Shown here piece by piece: positions 34,606 to 42,598 of a stretch of DNA of 64,000 bases. The notes below the pieces were generated by a model. The model was not told the DNA's origin, made no database searches, and saw only the letters and a program-made list of their open reading frames with translations. The position numbers and the translations under genes are program-made. Position 1 is the stretch's first letter; the number at the start of each line of letters is the position of its first letter. The DNA lies in NCBI GenBank assembly GCA_017647785.1, contig JAGCJW010000038.1, positions 62,001 to 126,000 of the forward strand, in the 5' to 3' direction. The stretch comes from Bacteroidales bacterium (GTDB taxonomy: Bacteria; Bacteroidota; Bacteroidia; Bacteroidales; P3).

Positions 34606-36601
34606 CAACCTTTTCTTCGTCCCAAGGACGTTTTCCGTAAATGTTTTCTACGTCTTCTCTAAATATTACTTCTCTTTCTACAAGTATTGTTGCCAAAGCA
34701 TCTAATTTTTCACGGTTTTCTGTCAATAAAGACTTAGCTTGAGTATAAGATTCTTCTACCATTGAGCGAATTTGTGCGTCTATTTTTTCAGCAGTCTTTT
34801 CACTAAATGGTTTTTGGAAGCCGTATTCACTTTGTCCACTTGAATCATAGAAAGAAAGATTTCCTATTTCTTTGTCTAAACCATAGTAAACAACCATTGC
34901 GTAGGCTTGTTTTGTAACTCTTTCCAAGTCATTTAATGCACCTGTGGAAACTTCTCCAAAGACTATTTCTTCGGCAGCTCTACCTCCAAGAAGTGAAATC
35001 ATTTGATGAAGTAGTTGTGCCTTTGTTGTGATTTGTCTTTCCTCTGGTAAATACCAAGCAGCACCAAGGGCTTGTCCTCTTGGAACAATAGTAACTTTAA
35101 CAAGTGGATTAGCATATTGCAACAACCAACTTACAGAAGCATGTCCTGCCTCGTGATAAGCAATAGTTTTCTTTTCTTTTGGAGTAATTATCTTATTCTT
35201 TTTCTCCAAACCTCCGATGATTCTATCAACTGCATCAAGAAAATCTTGTTTTTCTATTATTTTTTTGTCTTTTCTTGCAGCAATTAAAGCTGCTTCGTTA
35301 CATACATTCGCAATATCTGCACCTGAGAAACCAGGAGTTTGTTTTGATAAGAACTCAATATCTACATCTTTTTCATCAAATTTCAATTTTGCAGTATGTA
35401 CTTTAAAGATAGCTTTTCTTTCAGGTAAATCAGGTAAATCTACATGTATTTGTCTATCGAAACGTCCTGCTCTCAACAAAGCTTTATCCAATATATCAAC
35501 ACGGTTTGTTGCAGCAAGAATTATTACTCCTGCATTTGTACCAAAGCCGTCCATTTCTGTAAGTAATTGGTTTAAGGTATTTTCTCTTTCATCGTTTGAA
35601 CCTGAAGAAAGATTTTTACCTCTTGCCCTACCGATTGCGTCTATTTCATCTATGAATACAATACAAGGAGCTTTCTTTTTAGCATTTTCAAATAAGTCTC
35701 TCACTCTTGATGCTCCAACTCCTACGAACATTTCAACAAAGTCAGAACCTGATAGAGAAAAGAATGGAACTTTGGCTTCTCCCGCAACAGCTTTTGCAAG
35801 AAGGGTTTTACCTGTACCCGGAGGACCAACAAGCAACGCTCCTTTTGGAATTTTCCCTCCCAAGTTGGTGTATTTTGATGGCGATTTTAAGAAATCAACT
35901 ATTTCTTTTACCTCAACTTTTGCTTCTTCCAATCCTGCAACATCTGCAAAGGTTATATTTATGTCTTTATCCTTATCATATAGGCGAGCTTTACTTTTTC
36001 CAACATTGAAAATGCCTCCACCCATTCCGCCACCGCCTGAGCTACTTCCTCCTCTCATCATTCTAATCATCACAATCCAAAAAATAACCATTACAAGTAT
36101 GGATATTAAGAAGAAACCATTTTCTCCAAAGAAACTTTTTCTTTCTTCAGATTCAACACTAATTCTTCTGTCTGCAATAATTTTTTGTTTTTCTAATTGA
36201 GTGGCAACACCTACTGTATCTCTCGCTATCCATTGGTCCTCTACAGTTTTTAAAATAGCGCGAAAATCTTCGTAATTAACAAATGCAAACGTATAGAATC
36301 CATTATATGATTTATCTGTTCCAAATCGTCCTTGTGGTTTTAAGTCTGAATATGTTGTATCGTCTTTTATCTTTGCAGGTTTTATATAAATCTCTGCAAA
36401 CTCTTGGTTCACAACATTTATTTTCTCAAAATCTTTGTTAAGCAAGACGGTTTTCAACTTCTCTTCTTTGATTTCTCGGGAAGTTGTTGCGTCTCCTCCA
36501 AACGCCATTACAAACAATACCACTAACAAGGCAAGATAAATCCAAGTAAATTTAAATTTAATTTTTGGAGCTTTAGCGCCTTTATTATTTTGTTTTGACA
36601 T
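34589..36601 (-). CDS. ftsH: ATP-dependent zinc metalloprotease FtsH
   Basis: FtsH is a membrane-bound AAA+ protease that degrades damaged membrane proteins and some cytoplasmic regulators, acting as a hexamer. The 670 residues include two membrane helices (about 18-34 and 162-180) around a periplasmic domain, Walker A GPPGTGKT at 259-266, Walker B IVFIDEIDAIG near 315-324, the second region of homology (NRVDILDKALLRAGRFDR) and the zinc site HEAGH at 483-487. A Gly/Ser-rich linker follows the second helix. It lies 19 nt after rsfS. Confidence 0.98.
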   Translation of the reverse strand: MSKQNNKGAKAPKIKFKFTWIYLALLVVLFVMAFGGDATTSREIKEEKLKTVLLNKDFEKINVVNQEFAEIYIKPAKIKDDTTYSDLKPQGRFGTDKSYNGFYTFAFVNYEDFRAILKTVEDQWIARDTVGVATQLEKQKIIADRRISVESEERKSFFGENGFFLISILVMVIFWIVMIRMMRGGSSSGGGGMGGGIFNVGKSKARLYDKDKDINITFADVAGLEEAKVEVKEIVDFLKSPSKYTNLGGKIPKGALLVGPPGTGKTLLAKAVAGEAKVPFFSLSGSDFVEMFVGVGASRVRDLFENAKKKAPCIVFIDEIDAIGRARGKNLSSGSNDERENTLNQLLTEMDGFGTNAGVIILAATNRVDILDKALLRAGRFDRQIHVDLPDLPERKAIFKVHTAKLKFDEKDVDIEFLSKQTPGFSGADIANVCNEAALIAARKDKKIIEKQDFLDAVDRIIGGLEKKNKIITPKEKKTIAYHEAGHASVSWLLQYANPLVKVTIVPRGQALGAAWYLPEERQITTKAQLLHQMISLLGGRAAEEIVFGEVSTGALNDLERVTKQAYAMVVYYGLDKEIGNLSFYDSSGQSEYGFQKPFSEKTAEKIDAQIRSMVEESYTQAKSLLTENREKLDALATILVEREVIFREDVENIYGKRPWDEEKVDEQQE

Positions 36602-36620
36602 ATCTTGTTTTTACTTCGTT

Positions 36621-36992
36621 TTAGTCTAAATTTTCTATATGTGTTTGTTTTCTATCTTTCCACATAGCTTCAATATTGTAGAACTCTCTTGTTTCTTCCA
36701 AGAAGATATGTATCACAACATCAAAATAATCTAACAATACCCATTGACAATTTTGCAAGCCTTCAACTTTTCGTGGATTAAGTCCTGTAGCCTGTTTTAT
36801 TTCTCTATCAATAGAATCTGTTATTGCATCAACATGCGATGGTGAATTTGCTGTACAAATCACATAGTATTCAAATAATGAACCATCTACTCCATCAAAA
36901 TCTATTATTGTGATGTCTTTTCCTTTCTTTTCTTGTATTCCTTTCACTGCTATTTGTGAAAGAATTTCTGCTTCTTTTCTTTGTTTTCCCAT
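36621..36992 (-). CDS. rsfS: Ribosome silencing factor RsfS
   Basis: RsfS (YbeB/Iojap family) binds ribosomal protein L14 and blocks joining of subunits when nutrients are short. The 123-residue protein has the family core DITIIDFDGVDGSLFEYYVICTA, the SPSHVDAI helix and the C-terminal WVLLDYFDVVIHIF strand-turn. It is the first gene of the operon rsfS-ftsH-LUD-cdsA-psd-rluA. A TATATTTG-like -7 box lies just upstream, without a clear -33 match. Confidence 0.95.
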   Translation of the reverse strand: MGKQRKEAEILSQIAVKGIQEKKGKDITIIDFDGVDGSLFEYYVICTANSPSHVDAITDSIDREIKQATGLNPRKVEGLQNCQWVLLDYFDVVIHIFLEETREFYNIEAMWKDRKQTHIENLD

Positions 36993-37071
36993 TCTATTTT
37001 ATAAAATTATTATGCAAATATACGAATAATTCTAATAACGCTAATTTTTGAAAAAAGTTGTGTATTTTTTT

Positions 37072-37156
37072 CTTTGTTTTAGAAAATTATTTCTTTGAAT
37101 TAGCAAATTATTCCTTTGTTTTATTTTTTTATTTCTTTGAATTATTTTGCTCTTTG
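37072..37156. repeat. 21-bp-phased CTTTG array E
   Basis: CTTTG starts at 37072, 37093, 37114 and 37135, exactly 21 bp apart, with a fifth at 37152 (17 bp on). The context TTTCTTTGAATTA is shared by several copies. This array sits between divergent genes, unlike the others, which sit at gene 3' ends. Confidence 0.7.
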
Positions 37157-37262
37157 AATCATTTATACACTTTTTTCAACATTTCAACGTTAAAAAAAAA
37201 TAAACACTAAATTCTATATATGATTTTTTTGTAGTAATTTAGTACCTTAAAAAAATAATAAA

Positions 37263-40200
37263 ATGAGAAAAAATATTAAAGCATTTATTGTAGCAACAAG
37301 TTTATTTCTAACACCTTTTATTCTCTTGGCTCAAAAAACAGAGATTAAAAAATCTGATGATTTAAAGCAAGCATTGGACAATTATTATAGCAAGAATTAC
37401 GCTCTGAGTTTTGAACAATTCACAAATTATATTGAAAATAATAAAGCAAGCAACACTCTTTCGTTAGAAGAAGCTTATTTCTTTCAAGCCTCTTGTGCAT
37501 ACGAAATGATGAACAATGACACTGATAAACTTTTGTCTGATTTCATCGCAACATATAAAGAAAGTCATAGAGCAAATGATGCAAAATTCATTTTAGCAAA
37601 CCATTTCGTAAGAAATCAAGAGTTTGAAAAAGCATCTAAAATCTATTCGCAAATAGACATAAACACTTTGCCTCAATCTCAAAAGTACGAATATTACTAC
37701 AAAAATGGACATTGTCAATTTATGTTAAAGGATTATGACAATGCCAAAAACTCTTTCAAGAACGTAAAAGATGCAAGAAGTAAATTCGCTGTGGCAGCAA
37801 CTTATTTCTACGGACATATTCTTTATGAAGAAGGAAAATACAACAAAGCATTAAAAGAGTTCCTTTCTTTAAAGAACGAAAAAAACTTCGGAAAGATAGT
37901 TCCTTATTACATAGCGCAAATATACTATCACGAAGGTAAATACGAAGAATTGATAAGCATAGCTTCAGAACTTTCAAACAAATCTGAATCTAAAAAGAGT
38001 GCCGAATTAAATAAAATGTTAGGTGATGCCTATTACAAATTAGGAAGATATAACGAAGCAATACCTTATCTTGAAAAATCTTTACAATCACCAAATGTAG
38101 CGACTCCACAAGACTACTATCTTCTAGGTTTTACTCTTTTAGAAGAAAAGCAATATGACAAAGCAAAAATCTATTTAGAAAAAGCCACAAGCAACAATGA
38201 CTCACTTTCTCAAAACGCATTATATCATTTAGGTGTATGCTACTTGCAATTAAACGATAAGGTGTCAGCAAAATCTATGTTTAAGGAATCTTACAAATAT
38301 GATTTTGATAAAAGCATAAAAGAAAAAGCTTTACTTAACTATGCAAAATTATCATACGAAACAAATGCTGCATACAATGAATCTATAAAAGCATTTCAAT
38401 CATACATAGAACTTTTCCCTAAATCGAAAAATACAAATCAAGCAAAAGAATATCTTGCACAATTATATGGCAACACTCAAAACTATAGAGATGCAATAGA
38501 AATGATTGAACAAATGACTGAACGTAACAAACTCATCAATCAAGTCTATCAAAAAATTTGTTTAAATAGAGCAATAGAATGTTTTAATGAAAATAAATCA
38601 AGTGAAGCAATAATATATCTTGACAAATCGCTTTCTCAAGCTCACTCTAATGAATTCACAGCGGCTGCATATTATATCAAAGCAGAGATTTATTATCAAT
38701 TAAACAATTTTGGATTATCAATAAACAACCTAAGCAAATTCTTTAACACAACAGATTCCCAAAAAAGTATTTACTATAATTCAGCAAACTACACGATGGG
38801 ATACAATCTTTTCAAACAGAAAAAATATAGTACAGCAAAAGATTATTTCAAAAAAGCAAGTAACACTAGCGATGAAACAATAAAAATAGACTCAAAATGT
38901 AGATATGCTGATTGTTTGTACATGGGAAAAGATTTCCAAAACGCAATCAAAGAATATGATTATGTTATCTCTAAAAACAAATTAGATGCAGACTACGCAA
39001 GTTATCAAAAAGGAATGGCATATGGTGCATTAGGAAATTACGATAGAAAGATAACAATACTAGAAACTTCAATATCACAATTTCCAAAAAGTAATTATGT
39101 TGCAAGCATGAAATATGAATTAGCTAATTCTTATTTAACACTTGACTTATATCCTAAATCATTAGAACTATACAACGATATCACAAACAATTATTCTCAA
39201 TCAATACACGCAAAGGACTCTTACGCAAAAATAGGTATGATTTACTATAACATGGGTAAAGAACAAGAAGCGTTGAATTACCTAAAAAAAGTAGTAGAAA
39301 ACTATCCTGGTACAGAGGAAGCAAAATCTGCTCTTAATAACATAAAGAATATTTATGTTGAATCAAATAGAGTAAATGATTTCATTGCATACACAAAGAA
39401 AATACCTGAAGCAGAAATTACACAAAGCGAACAAGACTCTATAAGCTACCAAGCTATAGAAAATCAATATATGAGTGGTAATTGCGATAAATCTATAGAA
39501 GGATTTAGACAATACATCAACAACTATCCAAATGGAGCCTTTTACATTTCTGCAAATTATTATTTAGCAGATTGTCTTGAAAAACAAGATGACATACAAG
39601 GAGCTTTATCTGCATACGAAAACATAATTAAAAAACCTAAAAGTCAATTTACAGAAAAATCCATCTTAAAAGCAGCAAATATAAACTTTGAAAACAAAAA
39701 CTATGACAAAGCATTAGAAGAGTATTGTCTATTAGAACAAACAGCAGAAATAAGTAACCATAAATTACAAGCCCTTTCTGGAGCAATGGAATGTTATTTT
39801 CTATTAGGCAAGTATGATTCTACAATCATATTAGCAAATAAAATTCTTTCATTTGAAAAGATTGACGAAAATAGTTCTGAAAAAGCATCATATTTATTAG
39901 CTAAAGCATTGTTACAAAATGGAAATTCGGGACAGGCAATTGAAGAATTTAAAAAATTAACTACTGCAAAAAACACTGAATATTCATCTGAAGCACAATA
40001 TACTTTAGCAGAGATAAAATATAAAGCAGGGAACTTGGATGAAGCTGAAAAAACAATATTAGAAATCACTAGCGAACCAAGTAGTGAGTATTGGTTAGCA
40101 AAAACATTCATACTTTGGGCTGATATATTTAAAGAAAGAGGAAATAAAATTCAAGCAAAACAAACTCTACAAAGTATAATTGACAACTACGAAGGAGATG

Positions 40201-40334
40201 CGACAATAATAAAAATTGCTCAAGACAAATTAGATGAACTAAACAATAAACAAACAGAAGAAAAGAAAATTCAAGAAGAAAAGTTACAAGAGCAAAAAGA
40301 AGCAGTTGATGAAATAACAATAGAAAACAAATAA
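37263..40334 (+). CDS. Large exported tetratricopeptide-repeat protein
   Basis: This 1,023-residue protein has a signal peptide (MRKNIKAFIVATSLFLTPFILLAQ), so it is periplasmic or attached to the outer membrane. Nearly all the rest consists of TPR-like helix pairs (for example AKFILANHFVRNQEFEKASKIY, LNKMLGDAYYKLGRYNEAIPYLEKSL, AAYYIKAEIYYQLNNFGLSI). The last ~35 residues are a charged coiled coil rich in Lys, Glu and Gln. There is no T9SS sorting domain. It is followed after 4 nt by an outer-membrane barrel gene, so it may be a partner or assembly scaffold for it (inference). It is a common gene order in Bacteroidota; function unassigned. Confidence 0.85.
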   Translation: MRKNIKAFIVATSLFLTPFILLAQKTEIKKSDDLKQALDNYYSKNYALSFEQFTNYIENNKASNTLSLEEAYFFQASCAYEMMNNDTDKLLSDFIATYKESHRANDAKFILANHFVRNQEFEKASKIYSQIDINTLPQSQKYEYYYKNGHCQFMLKDYDNAKNSFKNVKDARSKFAVAATYFYGHILYEEGKYNKALKEFLSLKNEKNFGKIVPYYIAQIYYHEGKYEELISIASELSNKSESKKSAELNKMLGDAYYKLGRYNEAIPYLEKSLQSPNVATPQDYYLLGFTLLEEKQYDKAKIYLEKATSNNDSLSQNALYHLGVCYLQLNDKVSAKSMFKESYKYDFDKSIKEKALLNYAKLSYETNAAYNESIKAFQSYIELFPKSKNTNQAKEYLAQLYGNTQNYRDAIEMIEQMTERNKLINQVYQKICLNRAIECFNENKSSEAIIYLDKSLSQAHSNEFTAAAYYIKAEIYYQLNNFGLSINNLSKFFNTTDSQKSIYYNSANYTMGYNLFKQKKYSTAKDYFKKASNTSDETIKIDSKCRYADCLYMGKDFQNAIKEYDYVISKNKLDADYASYQKGMAYGALGNYDRKITILETSISQFPKSNYVASMKYELANSYLTLDLYPKSLELYNDITNNYSQSIHAKDSYAKIGMIYYNMGKEQEALNYLKKVVENYPGTEEAKSALNNIKNIYVESNRVNDFIAYTKKIPEAEITQSEQDSISYQAIENQYMSGNCDKSIEGFRQYINNYPNGAFYISANYYLADCLEKQDDIQGALSAYENIIKKPKSQFTEKSILKAANINFENKNYDKALEEYCLLEQTAEISNHKLQALSGAMECYFLLGKYDSTIILANKILSFEKIDENSSEKASYLLAKALLQNGNSGQAIEEFKKLTTAKNTEYSSEAQYTLAEIKYKAGNLDEAEKTILEITSEPSSEYWLAKTFILWADIFKERGNKIQAKQTLQSIIDNYEGDATIIKIAQDKLDELNNKQTEEKKIQEEKLQEQKEAVDEITIENK

Positions 40335-40338
40335 GAAT

Positions 40339-42030
40339 ATGAAAAAGTATATAATAACATTATTTTTTACATTAGGTGCAAGTCTTTCTGTTTTTTCGCA
40401 AGAAAACAAAGAAAGCGTTTACAATGAAGACATAATAGTAAAAACAATATTTGACCCAGTTGTAAACGAAGCTTATAAAATAAACGATAAGCCTCAAACA
40501 TTCAATACAAAATTTGAAATACCACCATTTCAATACGAAAAAGGCACAAAACAATTCCCTACAACAATGGTGTTTGAACAAATAAAACCAGCAAAAGTTA
40601 AGGGAGAACCACTATCAAAACTATATAACTCTCATATTAAAGCAGGTATTGGAACATATTTTACCTCGTTATTAGATGTTTCGTACACACAAACTCGTTC
40701 AAAAAACTTTGTTTACTCTACACATTTCAGACACAACTCATCATTAGGACAAATAACAGACTATGGTAATTCCACTTTTGCAAATAGCGATTTAGACTTA
40801 TACGCAAAAAAAATATGGGATAAATTTTCTCTTGATGCAGGATTAACATATAGTTACCAAAGACAATATTTCTATGGTTTCATTGATAGTATGAATATTG
40901 ACAAAAACACATACATAGCTCCTTATCATAATGTAGGTGGATTTGTAAAATACCAAAGTATTTACAGAAAAAAAGATGCGTTACATAACTCTGCAAACCT
41001 TGCAATTAACCATACATTTAACAAATGGGGCAGAAAAGAAACAAGAATTGTAACAAATTTAGACTTACACAAGAACTTTGAGTTCCTTAATAGTGATGAA
41101 CAAAACATAGGATTAAACTTAAACTATAATCAAAGCCTTGGTTCATATGATCCAAAAGATTTAGCTCTATTCCACAATGAATTAATAGAAGCAACAGCTT
41201 TTAAGAATAAACTTGGAGACATCAATATAAAACCATATGCAAATCTAAACATACAACAAATAAAGTTAAATCTTGCTTTAAACTTTGTACCAACATTTGG
41301 CGACAACAAACAATTTGAAATACTACCAACAGCTGTAATTGAATCCCCAATTTTTGCAAACATAATCAAATTCAACGCAGGAATAATTAGCAAGTTCAAT
41401 ACTCCTACTCTAAACTATTTAAGAACAGAAAACCCTTATCTTTCACCACTTGCAAACATAGAAAGCAATAGTGAAATGAACGTATTTGCAAAACTTTATT
41501 TCATAACAAAAAGTAATATCCTATTATCACTTCAAGGAGGTTATAAATTAGGAAACAACAACTATTTCTATGAACTTCAGCAAGGCGCATCACTTAACAA
41601 TATGTTCAATTTAGTCTATGATGACACTAAAACATTCTATGCAGAAGCAAACGTAGCATATCAAATAGATAAAACATTTGATTTAAGTTTGAATTTATTA
41701 TATCAAAACGTAAAAACAATCACATTAGAACACCCTTGGTACACACCAGCTTTCAAAGCGAACTTATTTGTAAGATATAATGCAAATGACAAATTAAACA
41801 TTAGCCTTGTACCAAGTTTCCAAAGCAAAGTAAAATGTCAAAATCCATTAGGAGAAGTCGAAGAATTAAAGAGCAAAATAGACATTAACCTTTGGGCAAA
41901 CTACAATTACTCAGACAAACTAATGTTCTTTGTAGAACTAAACAACATAGCATACCAACGCTATTTCAATTACTACAATTATCCTTCACAACGTATAGTT
42001 TTAATGGCAGGAGCTAAATATTCATTCTAA
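40339..42030 (+). CDS. Outer-membrane beta-barrel protein (TonB-receptor-like, no plug)
   Basis: This 563-residue protein has a signal peptide (MKKYIITLFFTLGASLSVFS). The body consists of repeated amphipathic strands (AGIGTYFTSLLDVSYTQ, SLDAGLTYSYQRQYFYG, NIGLNLNYNQSLGSY), and the C-terminus ends in an aromatic strand (RIVLMAGAKYSF), both marks of an outer-membrane barrel. There is no visible TonB plug domain, so transport through TonB is not established. It is cotranscribed with the TPR gene upstream and the HEAT-like gene downstream. Confidence 0.75.
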   Translation: MKKYIITLFFTLGASLSVFSQENKESVYNEDIIVKTIFDPVVNEAYKINDKPQTFNTKFEIPPFQYEKGTKQFPTTMVFEQIKPAKVKGEPLSKLYNSHIKAGIGTYFTSLLDVSYTQTRSKNFVYSTHFRHNSSLGQITDYGNSTFANSDLDLYAKKIWDKFSLDAGLTYSYQRQYFYGFIDSMNIDKNTYIAPYHNVGGFVKYQSIYRKKDALHNSANLAINHTFNKWGRKETRIVTNLDLHKNFEFLNSDEQNIGLNLNYNQSLGSYDPKDLALFHNELIEATAFKNKLGDINIKPYANLNIQQIKLNLALNFVPTFGDNKQFEILPTAVIESPIFANIIKFNAGIISKFNTPTLNYLRTENPYLSPLANIESNSEMNVFAKLYFITKSNILLSLQGGYKLGNNNYFYELQQGASLNNMFNLVYDDTKTFYAEANVAYQIDKTFDLSLNLLYQNVKTITLEHPWYTPAFKANLFVRYNANDKLNISLVPSFQSKVKCQNPLGEVEELKSKIDINLWANYNYSDKLMFFVELNNIAYQRYFNYYNYPSQRIVLMAGAKYSF

Positions 42031-42033
42031 GAA

Positions 42034-42597
42034 ATGCTTAACAAAGAATATTTAATTGGCTCTTTAAATAAACCAATAGGATTAAAAGTATTAAATAACC
42101 TAATAAAAGAAATAGAGAACGAAAGCGATATTGAACTTATATATTCATTAAGCAAAAGTGAAAACAAGAAAATAGAATTTCATTCTGCTTGGCTATTAGA
42201 AAAATTATGCACGAAAGACTTAGAGTTTTCCGTGCATTTTTTAATGGATTTATTAAACAACTTTGATAAAATCAACAATCAATCAGCCCTGCGTTCATTT
42301 AGCAAAATCATTGCAATGATCCTTAACAACAAAGCAAAACTATCAGGCAAAATTTCTAAGATAATAGACTCCTGCAACAAAGAAAAGATAATAGAAACTT
42401 GTTTTTCTTACATCATAAACAAGACAACACCTATTTCTCTTAATCAGTGGTTAGTCGATATTTTGCTTTACTATTCGCAAGAGCAAGATTGGATAAAAGA
42501 AGAACTTAATCTCTTTGCACAAAGCCTACAAATACAATCCACTCCCGCAAAACTGCAATGTGCAAAGCGAATCAAGAAAATATTATCTCTTTGTTAA
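42034..42597 (+). CDS. HEAT-like helical protein of unknown function
   Basis: A 187-residue cytoplasmic protein that is nearly all alpha-helical. Segments such as KIEFHSAWLLEKLCTKDLEF, KIIETCFSYIIN and QDWIKEELNLFAQ resemble a Bacteroidota family of short HEAT-like proteins sometimes labelled adenylosuccinate lyase by mistake; none of the lyase motifs is present. It starts 4 nt after the barrel gene in one operon. Its stop codon lies 1 nt from that of the convergent BspA gene, so no terminator fits between them. Confidence 0.65.
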   Translation: MLNKEYLIGSLNKPIGLKVLNNLIKEIENESDIELIYSLSKSENKKIEFHSAWLLEKLCTKDLEFSVHFLMDLLNNFDKINNQSALRSFSKIIAMILNNKAKLSGKISKIIDSCNKEKIIETCFSYIINKTTPISLNQWLVDILLYYSQEQDWIKEELNLFAQSLQIQSTPAKLQCAKRIKKILSLC

Positions 42598-42598
42598 T

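Noticed and set aside
35217..36200. A 327-codon plus-strand open frame
   Set aside because: It is entirely antisense to ftsH, and its composition (Ser/Phe/Pro-rich) is what the complement of a conserved coding region gives.
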